In this document: piece by piece, positions 18,060 through 26,700 of the stretch
Layout of the letters: each line of letters starts with the position of its first letter
Numbering within the stretch: the first letter of the stretch is position 1
Assembly (NCBI RefSeq): GCF_947500045.1
Contig: NZ_CANMQQ010000009.1
Coordinates: forward strand, 1 to 64,000
Length of the DNA stretch: 64,000 nucleotides
Direction: 5' to 3'
DNA from: an uncultured Ruegeria sp.
Lineage (GTDB): Bacteria > Pseudomonadota > Alphaproteobacteria > Rhodobacterales > Rhodobacteraceae
Notes under the pieces: model-generated
Database searches by the model: none
Seen by the model: only the letters and a program-made list of their open reading frames with translations
Told to the model about the DNA's origin: nothing
Translations under genes and position numbers: made by a program

Positions 18060-18195
18060 ATCACTTTCTCCCTATCGGGGGCCGGCGGAGCCTAGGGCAA
18101 CGCCTGTCCCAGTTTGCGCATTCCTTGCGCTTCGATTGTCAAATTATCACCCCGTGTGCATAACCTGCCATAATAGCGGGGCAAAAACAAAGACT

Positions 18196-19506
18196 TTAAG
18201 GCTCTTTCGCTTCGGGCGCCAATGTACGAACCGACGCTGCATGGCTTGACCCGTCCGGCTTGGTCAGACGTGGGCCGGGCCGTGTCAGTCCGATGTCGCG
18301 CATTCGGAAATTGCCCTCGATGATCTGCCGGAATGCACCGCCGGTGATCTCGTGATCGACCACGACCAAAGCGCGCTCGACCCCGAAATAGCTTAACATG
18401 TCAGCGTCCAGCATCTCCCACGCATCGGCAAGGTAAGTTCCCAGCAAATCCCGCGCTTCGATCAGCGCAACGCGGAACCCTTCGGGGTCGGCGGCGTAAT
18501 GTTCATCAAACAAATCCTGCATGATCGCATTGTATTCGTCGGACCCTTCCAGCACGTCCGACAATTCCTCCATTTCAGGATCGATCACATTATGGGCGAC
18601 CAGCCGTTCATGGTAGATATCGACCAGAATATCGAACATGGCACCGGTCAGCGGTTCAGACAGGGCGTGTTCGCTTGACCACCCCTTCGAGAATTCAGAC
18701 AGCGTCCGGTCATTGGCGGCGATCCGGATTTGCGAGTTCTGCGACAGCTCGGCAAAGCGGCTGAGCCGGTTATAGGTATAGAGGTTCCCGCGCGTGTTCT
18801 TCAGCACCTCATCCACGACCGAGCCGAAATGCAAAGACGCCAAAAGCGCGACCATATCCGCCGCAGATTCATGAAACCCGTAATACTCGCCAGTTGCATC
18901 CTCTTCCGAGGGCAGGCCGATGACGCTGTAAATGATGGCATGCCCGATCTCATGCGCCACCACGTCAAAGTTCAGGCTGTAGGGGCGGTATTCATCGCCA
19001 TGCTCGCGGGTGCCGCCGGTTTCCAGAAACCCCCAACCGATATGCGCATTGTCGAGACCGGGCAGCAATGACAGCTCTAGCCGGTCGAAGTCACGCTCGA
19101 AATGCCACGGGATCGACCGGCCGAAATATCCCTCCCACACATCCATGGTAAAATGGGCCGACCCGAACAGATGGGCGGCTTCAAAGCCGGGGTCTTCGGG
19201 ATCGATATGGATGAAATTACCGAACTCATCGGGTTCGGGTGGTGGCAGGATATAGCCGTCCCAGGCGGGCAGATACATCTCGGGGCCATCTTCACCCTCG
19301 ATCATCGCGCCATAGGGGGTCGTCTTGTCGACCGGGTACATCGCGTACATGCGCGGCCCCGAGGGTCCGGGCCCGATACTGCCCTGCGGGGCCGAGATTT
19401 CGACCAGTTCGGGTTTCGAGTTTGGCTCAAGATAAGGCGATTGCGGGTAAAGCAGAAACCGCGTGCCCGGAGTTTCACTTTCCGAATAGTCGGGCCAGAT
19501 CGTCAA
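18196..19506 (-). CDS. Cytosolic gluzincin-type zinc metalloprotease
   Basis: A 436-residue protein with the zinc-protease motif HEIGH (H185, E186, H189) and a downstream HESAAD (E213 as probable third ligand, D217), the HExxH...ExxxD layout of thermolysin/M4-like gluzincins. AHLFGSAHFTMDVWEGYFGR (residues 111-130) resembles the pre-catalytic block of M4 enzymes. No signal peptide or transmembrane segment is seen, so it probably acts in the cytoplasm. Residues about 42-51 are Gly/Pro-rich and collagen-like. It starts at TTG 19506 with GGGAGGGG correctly spaced; 23 bp separate it from the tfuA stop. Context suggests it cleaves or trims the VSGAK-repeat protein. Confidence 0.75.
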   Translation of the reverse strand: MTIWPDYSESETPGTRFLLYPQSPYLEPNSKPELVEISAPQGSIGPGPSGPRMYAMYPVDKTTPYGAMIEGEDGPEMYLPAWDGYILPPPEPDEFGNFIHIDPEDPGFEAAHLFGSAHFTMDVWEGYFGRSIPWHFERDFDRLELSLLPGLDNAHIGWGFLETGGTREHGDEYRPYSLNFDVVAHEIGHAIIYSVIGLPSEEDATGEYYGFHESAADMVALLASLHFGSVVDEVLKNTRGNLYTYNRLSRFAELSQNSQIRIAANDRTLSEFSKGWSSEHALSEPLTGAMFDILVDIYHERLVAHNVIDPEMEELSDVLEGSDEYNAIMQDLFDEHYAADPEGFRVALIEARDLLGTYLADAWEMLDADMLSYFGVERALVVVDHEITGGAFRQIIEGNFRMRDIGLTRPGPRLTKPDGSSHAASVRTLAPEAKEP

Positions 19507-19529
19507 TGTCCCCTCCCGTTATCGTCCCG

Positions 19530-20882
19530 TCAGAGTTCAGCCCGCTTATCGGGCACCTGGTCCTCGGGATCGCCACCGACGTGGCAAAACATGAATTCGG
19601 CTTCAATCAAATCAAGAAACGCCTCGCGCCCTTCAAGGCCAAGCGCGATTGCATAGGATTCAAGATCATCCGGTATCGCTTGGTCAAGCCGTGTTTCAAA
19701 AAACCAGATCAGCGATTGCGTTCTGTTCGTGTCGCCAGCGGTGCCATTCACCCGATGCAGCCCCTCGAGGTGATCAGCCTTGCGCCGCGCCCGGTCGCGT
19801 AACGTGCCATAGCTGCCATCGTGGCGAAGCTCGGCCAATAGGGCTGTGTCCAGATCGTCCGCACGCGCGGAAACAATCGCATCCTTATGGGCACGGTCGG
19901 CCAGCATAGCTTCGTATTGTGTTAGGGTCAGGTCGTTGTCCTGAAGCCATTCCATCAAATCGGCATGGCGGGGCAGACGTGCCACAAAACGGTGCGCGGT
20001 CATCTGTTGCCGCAGCGCATCACGGTCGGGCAAATGGTTGATCCGATGCGCTTCATCCCGCGCCAGCAGGTGTAACGCGGCACGGTCGCGCAGACGGGCA
20101 TATAACTGTGGATCCAGTCGCAGCTCATCCACCAATGCCCGTGCCTCTGTTTCTTGCGAGGCGCTCTCGGAATCGACCCGAGCCTTCAGTTCGCGCCAGA
20201 CCAGAGTGCGTTCAACACGCGGCGCGACCGGGCCCTCTTTGTCCGCCTTTAGATACTGCGCCATTTGCGTCAACATCTCACGGGCGTCATCACCCTTGGC
20301 ATCCACCTGCCCCTCGGGCAGCCAGCTCCGAAACACTTCCAGACCCAAGGCGGTATCTGCCGCCGCAATCATCTTATCCCAAACTCGGTCGCGATAGTGC
20401 AGGCTCTTGGCCGCATCCAACAGGGTCTGGGCAACCTCTTCCGACACCACTTTGGCGGCCTTCGCTTCTGCAAGCGTGGCACGGATCGAAACCATCGGCT
20501 CGCTCAGCGGCATAAAGCCAAGCTCGGCTGGACCGTGCAGCACCGCGACCTCATCGTCATCAGCAATCGCGCCGCTCAGATAATCCTCAAATACCCGTCC
20601 GACGCCAATCATCCCGAATTCGGCCAGTTCGGCGGCCCGCAACGCGCCCATGCTGGCGCTGCCGAAAACCGGGATGCCCTGTTCCAGCGCCCACAGGATT
20701 TCCTTGTGCCAGACCGAGGGCACACCGTCGAAATACCCATCGATGATGCCAATGGCCCGCGGCTTGTCGCGCACCACGCGATACACATCCCCCTGCTGGA
20801 CCGGGGGCAGGATGGTCGCGTCCAGATGCTCTTGCACCGACTCAGCCCGCAGCGTGGGTCCAACGAAAACAACGATGCTCAT
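19530..20882 (-). CDS. tfuA: TfuA-like protein, YcaO partner
   Basis: A 450-residue protein. The N-terminal TfuA core (about residues 1-200) carries VVFVGPTL, GIIDGYFDGVPSVWHKEIL and FGSASMGALRAAEL (residues 73-86), all typical of the family. The C-terminal half is helical and not recognised. TfuA proteins act with YcaO enzymes; in archaea the pair installs the thioglycine of methyl-CoM reductase, and TfuA is proposed to deliver sulfur. The gene overlaps ycaO by 4 bp (ATGA), which is strong evidence for a shared function. The family is secure; the reaction here is inferred. Confidence 0.88.
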   Translation of the reverse strand: MSIVVFVGPTLRAESVQEHLDATILPPVQQGDVYRVVRDKPRAIGIIDGYFDGVPSVWHKEILWALEQGIPVFGSASMGALRAAELAEFGMIGVGRVFEDYLSGAIADDDEVAVLHGPAELGFMPLSEPMVSIRATLAEAKAAKVVSEEVAQTLLDAAKSLHYRDRVWDKMIAAADTALGLEVFRSWLPEGQVDAKGDDAREMLTQMAQYLKADKEGPVAPRVERTLVWRELKARVDSESASQETEARALVDELRLDPQLYARLRDRAALHLLARDEAHRINHLPDRDALRQQMTAHRFVARLPRHADLMEWLQDNDLTLTQYEAMLADRAHKDAIVSARADDLDTALLAELRHDGSYGTLRDRARRKADHLEGLHRVNGTAGDTNRTQSLIWFFETRLDQAIPDDLESYAIALGLEGREAFLDLIEAEFMFCHVGGDPEDQVPDKRAEL

Positions 20883-22072
20883 GCCGACACCGCCCGCGCC
20901 CTTGGGCCCGCGATGAAATCGGGATCGTCATGCGGTGCCTCCAGCCCCGGAATAACCGCGCGTATAACGGCGATATCGATCTCGGGCCGGGACAGATCGA
21001 CGGTCACCACCTGATCCATCCCAGCCGCCGACAGGCTGGTCAACAGCAGATCAAGATCTTCGGTGAAAGACCCGGTCAGATGCGACGGGCAATCGATAAA
21101 ACGTCCCGTCGCCGCAGCGCCGTCAATCAACTCGCGGATATACCGGCTGCGCCACGTGCGGGCCTCGTCCGAGAACTCCTCGGGGTCCAGATCATCCCGC
21201 GCGCCCGAAATATAGGTCAGCCGCGTCTGCGCCGCCTCGGTCAACGCGCGCAGCAATGCAATGGCACGGTCTGGGTGGCAACCATCGCCTATGCCGATAT
21301 GGCCCGTTGCCTCTCCGGCCTCGCAGATGACACAGCGAAAGCTGGCGATACCGATATCCGAAGTTGTGTCCCAAATCCCCAGATCCAGGCCCGCCGCTGT
21401 GATCTGATCCATCGCTTTCTGACAGCGCGGATCATCGACCGTCGCCGGATCAACGCGCGGCATGGCCCCTCCGTGATGCCACAGCGTAGTGGCGTCGCGC
21501 TCGATCAGTTCACAGATCGCATGGCAGCCGGCTTCAACGGCATCATTGCCCGAGGCCAGGCCATTTGTCGTGCGCGGAAACGCGCGCTGCCCGGTTACCG
21601 GTGAGGTGGTGTAATCCGTATCCACCATCTCATAGGGGACCCAACAGGCAACATCGGCGGTCAGGTCGCGCCCCTGCACCCACAGCATCGCCCCATGTGG
21701 ATCAAACTGCCCGCCCGTCACACGGGGCAGGCGGTCGACATCAACCACTTTATCCTGTTCCAGATCCGCATGGCTGCACAGCCGCAGCGGCAGCTCAATC
21801 CGCTCCGCATGCCAGGATTCGATCGCCTCCATCACGCCCGAGGCCTGCGCCGCGCTCAGCGACAATCCCTTACCCAGCGACACCGCGACCGAGCGCGAGT
21901 TGGGCCGCGTCACCATCACCGTCGGCAACCCGATCCGGTCCAACCCGGTTAGGTTGGCGATCCGAGTGATGCCCATTTGTTTGAGAAACGGTTTGACAAT
22001 GGCAAGGGTCTGTTCCGGATCGCGCAGCCGGTGGGTATCCAGCACATAAGTCTTCTGCGAAATCCCGGGCAT
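20879..22072 (-). CDS. YcaO domain protein, ATP-dependent peptide backbone-modifying enzyme
   Basis: A 397-residue YcaO protein. The ATP/Mg-binding motifs are intact: SLSAAQASGVMEAIESW (71-87), AICELIERDATTLW (185-198) and RALTEAAQTRL (275-285). YcaO enzymes phosphorylate a backbone amide to form azolines, thioamides or amidines. A fused or adjacent E1-like/ThiF partner, needed by classic azoline cyclodehydratases, is absent, and TfuA is present instead, which favours thioamidation. It is the first gene of the minus-strand cluster, starting 158 bp from tRNA-Thr. The C-terminus (GPRARAVSA) lacks the PxPxP tail of some azoline-forming YcaOs. Confidence 0.9.
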   Translation of the reverse strand: MPGISQKTYVLDTHRLRDPEQTLAIVKPFLKQMGITRIANLTGLDRIGLPTVMVTRPNSRSVAVSLGKGLSLSAAQASGVMEAIESWHAERIELPLRLCSHADLEQDKVVDVDRLPRVTGGQFDPHGAMLWVQGRDLTADVACWVPYEMVDTDYTTSPVTGQRAFPRTTNGLASGNDAVEAGCHAICELIERDATTLWHHGGAMPRVDPATVDDPRCQKAMDQITAAGLDLGIWDTTSDIGIASFRCVICEAGEATGHIGIGDGCHPDRAIALLRALTEAAQTRLTYISGARDDLDPEEFSDEARTWRSRYIRELIDGAAATGRFIDCPSHLTGSFTEDLDLLLTSLSAAGMDQVVTVDLSRPEIDIAVIRAVIPGLEAPHDDPDFIAGPRARAVSA

Positions 22073-22118
22073 TCAAATGGCCTTGTCAACTATCTGGTAA
22101 ACCTGCCGAACCCGCCAA

Positions 22119-22187
22119 GCGGATCGCGTCGGCGTCAGGATGCGGGATGAATGCAGACGGGTCAACCGCCCGGCCCAAGCGATCCGC
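22119..22187. promoter_or_regulatory. Inverted repeat upstream of ycaO
   Basis: Perfect 9-bp inverted repeat GCGGATCGC (22119-22127) and GCGATCCGC (22179-22187), in the region that must contain the promoter of the ycaO-tfuA operon. It could be an operator pair or part of the leader RNA. Confidence 0.4.
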
Positions 22188-22230
22188 ACTTGCAAGAACC
22201 GCGCCCTGCCGTTAAACGAGCTCGCGCATC

Positions 22231-22306
22231 GCCTCAATAGCTCAGCTGGTAGAGCAGGTCCTTCGTAAGGACAAGGTCGGGGGTTCGAGTCCCTCTTGAG
22301 GCACCA
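22231..22306 (+). tRNA. tRNA-Thr (anticodon CGU)
   Basis: 76-nt cloverleaf with encoded CCA. The acceptor stem is GCCTCAA/TTGAGGC, the D stem GCTC/GAGC, the anticodon loop TTCGTAA (anticodon CGT) and the T stem GGGGG/CCCTC with one G-U pair. The first anticodon-stem pair is a G-A mismatch. It reads ACG codons. Confidence 0.94.
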
Positions 22307-22333
22307 TCTCGTCTCGACATCAACTATCTGCGC

Positions 22334-23230
22334 TTAGATCAGCATTTCAATTTTTGCGCCTGGGAACTGCGATACCAGCCCGTTGGTTTCGGATTCTGGG
22401 GTCAGACACAGGGCCGTCGATAGACCGTCGGCCAATGCCGCCTGCGGGGCGGATACCGAAACGACCCGAAGTGTTGTACTGATCCCCATCGGGTCCAGGA
22501 TGTGGCCTTGATCACCCTGCAGCATGGTGCCTTCGGGGGCCGAGGTTGCGACGGCTCGGTCTTGCAGCCTGACCCGTTTGGCGACCATGCCATCAGGTGT
22601 GGCCAATCCGATATGCCACTGCTCGCCCGGGCGTCGTCGACCAAGGGCTGCAACCTCGCCCATATCCACCAGAACATTGTGCAGATTGAAAGACCGCAGC
22701 AACGCTGCAATCCGGTCCGTGATCGCCCCTTGCGCGATGCCGTTCAGGGTAATCGCGGATTGTCCGGGGTGCGGCAGGTGAATCTCATCCGCGCCCACGC
22801 GCACCTTATCCCACCCGATTGTCTGTCGCGCGCGGTCCACATTTGGCTGGGCCGCGCCGCTGGCGAGCGCCAGCCATAGCGGCTGTATCGTCGGATCAAA
22901 GGCACCGCCCGAGGCGTCGTGAAGCGCGGAACACAGGCTCAGCACTTCTAGCAGTTCAGGCGCAGGGGCGCTCAGGCGACCGGTCCGGTTCAACTGGCTG
23001 ATCTGTGACTGCGTTCGATAAAGGCTGAAGATATTCTCAAGCCGATCCAACTCGGCTTCGACCGCAGCAAAGATTGGTGCGGCTTGCGTTTCCGTCACAC
23101 CCTCAAGCCGCAGGCTGGCAGGCGCGCCCAGCGCCACACCACGCCACTGGGCCCAAGTGCCCGCCATCGCGGGAACCGCAGCGCAGGCGGCTGAGATGGT
23201 CAGGAAACGGCGACGGGTCAGGACGGTCAT
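22334..23230 (-). CDS. nosX: NosX, FAD:protein FMN transferase (ApbE-like)
   Basis: A 298-residue ApbE-family flavin transferase. The N-terminus carries a twin-arginine signal (TRRRFLTISAACAAVPAMAG), so it acts in the periplasm. It covalently attaches FMN to NosR (a Thr in its FMN-binding domain), which is needed for N2O reductase activity in vivo. It is the last gene of the nos operon and overlaps nosL by 4 bp (ATGA). Length and position match paracoccal NosX. Confidence 0.92.
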   Translation of the reverse strand: MTVLTRRRFLTISAACAAVPAMAGTWAQWRGVALGAPASLRLEGVTETQAAPIFAAVEAELDRLENIFSLYRTQSQISQLNRTGRLSAPAPELLEVLSLCSALHDASGGAFDPTIQPLWLALASGAAQPNVDRARQTIGWDKVRVGADEIHLPHPGQSAITLNGIAQGAITDRIAALLRSFNLHNVLVDMGEVAALGRRRPGEQWHIGLATPDGMVAKRVRLQDRAVATSAPEGTMLQGDQGHILDPMGISTTLRVVSVSAPQAALADGLSTALCLTPESETNGLVSQFPGAKIEMLI

Positions 23231-23742
23231 GCGGGTGTCTCCAGTGCGAGGTCCAGATCGACAGGTCCCAGCACCTCGGTATCGGGAATGTCCGACAACG
23301 GAAGCGCCGCGCCGCCATAATTCGCGATGAACGCCTCTGCCGCGGCGGGGTCGCCAAAGGGCACTACTTCGCGCGCGCCCATGCCGCCGGCGACATCGGC
23401 ACCCACGACAAAGGTTGCACCATCAGCATCGATCCAGTTCGATATCCCCGGTTGCCGCCAACTGGGCGCAACGCTCATATCGCTGACATAGACGGCGGTG
23501 ATCTTGGCATCCCGCTCGGGGCTTTTCAGATACGCCACCATGTCACGAACCTGCGCGAAGAACAGCGGGGTCGGATAACCCTCAAGATGGATCTGTCCCT
23601 TTGGCCCGCCATGTTCGGCGATGTTCATCTGGCAGAAAAAGCTCAGCGCATCGGGGGTCAGATCGACCGGATCGGGGGCCTCGGCCACCTCCTCTTTGCA
23701 GGCCACCAGCGCGACCAGTGCGATCAGGGCGAGACGTTTCAT
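23227..23742 (-). CDS. nosL: NosL copper chaperone lipoprotein
   Basis: A 171-residue lipoprotein (lipobox LVAC, Cys15). FFCQMNIAEHGGPKG contains the Cys-x-Met copper-binding motif of NosL, which delivers Cu(I) for assembly of the CuZ centre of NosZ. The start at 23742 overlaps the nosY stop by 4 bp; longer in-frame starts lie inside nosY and lack a signal. Confidence 0.93.
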   Translation of the reverse strand: MKRLALIALVALVACKEEVAEAPDPVDLTPDALSFFCQMNIAEHGGPKGQIHLEGYPTPLFFAQVRDMVAYLKSPERDAKITAVYVSDMSVAPSWRQPGISNWIDADGATFVVGADVAGGMGAREVVPFGDPAAAEAFIANYGGAALPLSDIPDTEVLGPVDLDLALETPA

Positions 23743-24560
23743 GGCTCGACCCTCCGGAATGCGAGCCGTGCAAGCGCAAAGCCCAACACCGGCCAGATCA
23801 GCAGCGAGGCGGGCGCAGCCCAGACCGGCAGGGCTTGCGCAGCCCCGGTCATGCCCGAGGCCATCGCGACGCCCTCGGTCGCCGCGATGTTCCACAAACG
23901 GAATGCGTCGGCCGGGTTGGCCACCATCACCCATGGAAAGACGGATTGGGTGAAGACGCCGCCCTTGTCCATGACCACGGCCCCCAACAGGCCCAGATCA
24001 TAGAGGACGACAAAAACCAGCCAGAGCCCGGCCGACATGCCTGCCGCCGCCGTGGCCCCCTTTGCCAGGGCAGACAGCAGGTATCCAAGCGCCAGAAAGA
24101 CGGCGCCCAGCAGGATCGATGTGAGAATGAGGCGCACCAGCGCCATCAGGCTTTCCGGCCCCGCGCCGCCAAAAAAGGTGGCCACTGCGCCAGCGGTGCC
24201 GAAACCGATGGTCATGGCAAAGGCCAGCGCGGCCAGATGGGCGGTGAACTTGCCCAGCAGGATTTCCCCGCGCCCGGCCGGGTAAGACAGCAGCAGTGAA
24301 AGGCTGCCGCGATCCACGTCGCCCGCGATGGCGTCAAAGGCAATCATCAGCGCCAGCAGCGGGGCGAGGTAGACCGACAGCGTGGTCATCGACGCGACTG
24401 AGACGGTCAGCATGTCGACGCCAAGCGTGCCGGTAGGCGCGCTGCCTGCAAAGGTCAGCGCCAGGGCAAACAGCACCATGATCAGCGTCGCGACCAGCAG
24501 CCAGCGGTTGCGGCGCAGGATCAACATTTCGGTGCGGGTGATGGCGAGGAAGCGGGTCAT
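23739..24560 (-). CDS. nosY: NosY, ABC transporter permease for NosZ maturation
   Basis: A 273-residue membrane protein with about six transmembrane segments, the permease of the NosDFY complex that couples ATP hydrolysis to delivery of copper or sulfur to apo-NosZ. The DVDRGSLSLLLSYPAGRGE loop is typical of ABC-2-type permeases. ATGA overlaps link it to nosF and nosL. Confidence 0.93.
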   Translation of the reverse strand: MTRFLAITRTEMLILRRNRWLLVATLIMVLFALALTFAGSAPTGTLGVDMLTVSVASMTTLSVYLAPLLALMIAFDAIAGDVDRGSLSLLLSYPAGRGEILLGKFTAHLAALAFAMTIGFGTAGAVATFFGGAGPESLMALVRLILTSILLGAVFLALGYLLSALAKGATAAAGMSAGLWLVFVVLYDLGLLGAVVMDKGGVFTQSVFPWVMVANPADAFRLWNIAATEGVAMASGMTGAAQALPVWAAPASLLIWPVLGFALARLAFRRVEP

Positions 24561-25450
24561 AACCTCTCCTCCTGTGCATAGTGGCGATAAAGATCCTCCA
24601 GCTTGGGCGGGGTCATTTCCACATCCGCGACCGCGTCGCCCAGTCCGGCGATCCGGCGCAGGGCCTCCATTTTGTCCTTGGGTGTGCAGAGCATTTCAAT
24701 CGACGCGCCATTGATCCGGCTGCCGCCCAGTTCAGCGGCCAAGGCGTCGGGGTTCGCACTGGCGCGGACCTTCAGGCGGATTGGCAGACCGGCCAGCGCC
24801 GACAGGTTGGTCAGCGTGTCATCGGTAACCATCCGGCCTTTGCGCATGATGGCAATCCGGTCGGTGCGGGCCTCAACCTCGGTCAGCGCGTGGGACGCGA
24901 TCAGCACCGCCGTTCCTTGCCCTGCCAACTCATCAATGATGGCATAAAGATCTTGCCGCGAGATTGGGTCTAAACCGGATGTGGGCTCATCCAGCAGCGC
25001 CACTTTCGGCTGGCCCAACAGCACCTGCGCCAGACCCAGACGTTGCCGCATGCCTTTGGAATAGGCCCCGATCCGGCGGTCGAGCGCATCGCTCAGACCA
25101 ACACGCTCCAACAGGCCGGGAACGTCGGCCTTGCCACTGGAAAGCTGCGCAAACAGGGTCAATTGTTCTCGCCCGGTCAAAGCGGGATGGAAGGAAACCG
25201 CCTCGGGCAAATAAGCCGTCTCGCGGCGCGCCTGCGCGCTGCCGGGGCTGGCGTCTCCGATCCAAATGGTGCCTCCTTCAATCGGGATCAGGCCAAGGAT
25301 GGATTTGATCAGGGTCGACTTGCCCGCGCCGTTATGGCCCAGCAGCGCGACGCGCTGACCGGGGGCAAGGGACAGGGTGATATCGTCAAGAACGCGGGTT
25401 TTCCCTCGGTCCTTGCTGACATGGTCAATAGTCAGGGCCTTATCCGTCAT
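24557..25450 (-). CDS. nosF: NosF, ABC transporter ATPase
   Basis: A 297-residue ATP-binding subunit. Walker A is GHNGAGKSTL, the signature is YSKGMRQRLGLAQ, Walker B is KVALLDEPTSGLD and the switch histidine lies in IASHALTEVE. It partners NosY and NosD in NosZ maturation. Its start overlaps the nosD 3' end by 11 bp and its stop overlaps nosY. Confidence 0.95.
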   Translation of the reverse strand: MTDKALTIDHVSKDRGKTRVLDDITLSLAPGQRVALLGHNGAGKSTLIKSILGLIPIEGGTIWIGDASPGSAQARRETAYLPEAVSFHPALTGREQLTLFAQLSSGKADVPGLLERVGLSDALDRRIGAYSKGMRQRLGLAQVLLGQPKVALLDEPTSGLDPISRQDLYAIIDELAGQGTAVLIASHALTEVEARTDRIAIMRKGRMVTDDTLTNLSALAGLPIRLKVRASANPDALAAELGGSRINGASIEMLCTPKDKMEALRRIAGLGDAVADVEMTPPKLEDLYRHYAQEERL

Positions 25451-26696
25451 GAGGCACCTTTTTCATAGCTGGGGGTTCAGGGGCTTGCATCAATGGGTTG
25501 CTGTCCATCACGCCGCCCGGCAACAGCGCCGGGAAGGCCGATTGCGACCAGCGCACCAGCTGCACGGCGGGGGAGCCGAGCAACAATTTGGCTGAGGGTT
25601 GGGTCCACAGCACATGGTCCATACTGTCATTGGGGCGATAGGGGGCATCGGCAATGCCGTTGCCATCCACATCATAGGCGGCAAAATCGGACCAATAGTT
25701 GCCGCGTCCGTCCTCGGACCACTCGACCCATTTGGTCGAGACATATTTCACCTGCGTCCGGTTTCCGATGAATGAGTTGCCAACGATACGGTTGCGCTCG
25801 CTGCCAGCGGTAAAGTGGATGCCGATGCCGCATCCCTGGAACCAGTTGTCGGTGAATTCGTTCTTGTTCGAGTTATAGAGGAAGGTGCATTTTTCCTTGG
25901 CACCTTTCACCACGTTTCCGGTGATGGTGCTCTTGTTGGCATAGTTCAGCATCACGCCATGTTCGCGGTCGCCGATCGAGACGTTGTTGGCCACGGTCAC
26001 ATTGGTCGTGAACATCACCGCATAGCCCAGATCATTGCCGATCGAGACATTGTCGCTTACCACCGAGTTGTCCGCATACATGTAATGCACAGCAAAGCGC
26101 AGATCGCGGAACAGGTTGTTGGTGAAGGTGTTCTTCTTGGACGAGTTCACAAAGATCCCGTCGCGCCCGTACCGGATGTCATTGCCATCAACCACTGCGC
26201 CGGGGGCATTCCAGACATAGACGCCATTACCGCGGTCATTCATCCGTTGGTCTTGGCGGCCTTCGATCCGGTTGCCCCGGACAATGCTGTCTTTGGCGCC
26301 ATGAATGTCGATGCCATAGAGATTGCCCAACAGCACATTATCTTCGACCACCGGCGCTGTGGCCGTCTTGGTCAACTGGATGCCACTATCGATCCCGTCA
26401 TGGTCAGAGCCCGAGCCGATCACCGTCAATCCGCGCACGATCACTCCCGGTCCAGTCACCGTGATGACGCTGCCCTCACCTTGGCCATCAATCGTGGCCT
26501 GTCCCAACCCGTCGATGGTGACGGGCCGGTCCAGCACAAGCGTTTCGGTGTAAACGCCGGGACTCAGGCGGAGGGTATCTCCATCCGCCGCCTGCGCCAG
26601 TATCTCGTTGATGGCCCCCGCCCGATTGGGCACATCCCAATCCGCCGCCCAAAGGGGCGAGCCGAACAGGAGCGGTATGAGCAGGGGCCAACGCAT
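25440..26696 (-). CDS. nosD: NosD, periplasmic beta-helix maturation factor
   Basis: A 418-residue protein with signal peptide MRWPLLIPLLFGSPLWAADW and a carbohydrate-binding/CASH-type right-handed beta-helix, seen as many imperfect N-x-G/V-x-N rungs (for example NNVSIGDREHGVMLNYANK). It is the periplasmic subunit of NosDFY and shuttles copper between NosL and NosZ. The start at 26696 is chosen because the signal begins there; upstream in-frame codons lie inside nosZ. Confidence 0.94.
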   Translation of the reverse strand: MRWPLLIPLLFGSPLWAADWDVPNRAGAINEILAQAADGDTLRLSPGVYTETLVLDRPVTIDGLGQATIDGQGEGSVITVTGPGVIVRGLTVIGSGSDHDGIDSGIQLTKTATAPVVEDNVLLGNLYGIDIHGAKDSIVRGNRIEGRQDQRMNDRGNGVYVWNAPGAVVDGNDIRYGRDGIFVNSSKKNTFTNNLFRDLRFAVHYMYADNSVVSDNVSIGNDLGYAVMFTTNVTVANNVSIGDREHGVMLNYANKSTITGNVVKGAKEKCTFLYNSNKNEFTDNWFQGCGIGIHFTAGSERNRIVGNSFIGNRTQVKYVSTKWVEWSEDGRGNYWSDFAAYDVDGNGIADAPYRPNDSMDHVLWTQPSAKLLLGSPAVQLVRWSQSAFPALLPGGVMDSNPLMQAPEPPAMKKVPHDG

Positions 26697-26700
26697 GGGC

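Noticed and set aside
14769..22230. Prophage or insertion sequence carrying AIPR and the YcaO cluster
   Set aside because: No transposase, integrase, terminal inverted repeats or phage structural genes; only the AIPR gene is visibly AT-rich.
22231..22306. tRNA-Thr as attachment site of an integrated island
   Set aside because: No integrase gene, and no repeat of the tRNA 3' end was noticed elsewhere in the window.
24987..25265. Various 60-200 codon ORFs opposite nos, nir, nor and nap genes
   Set aside because: They are high-GC shadow frames with Arg/Pro/Ala-rich composition and no start signals.
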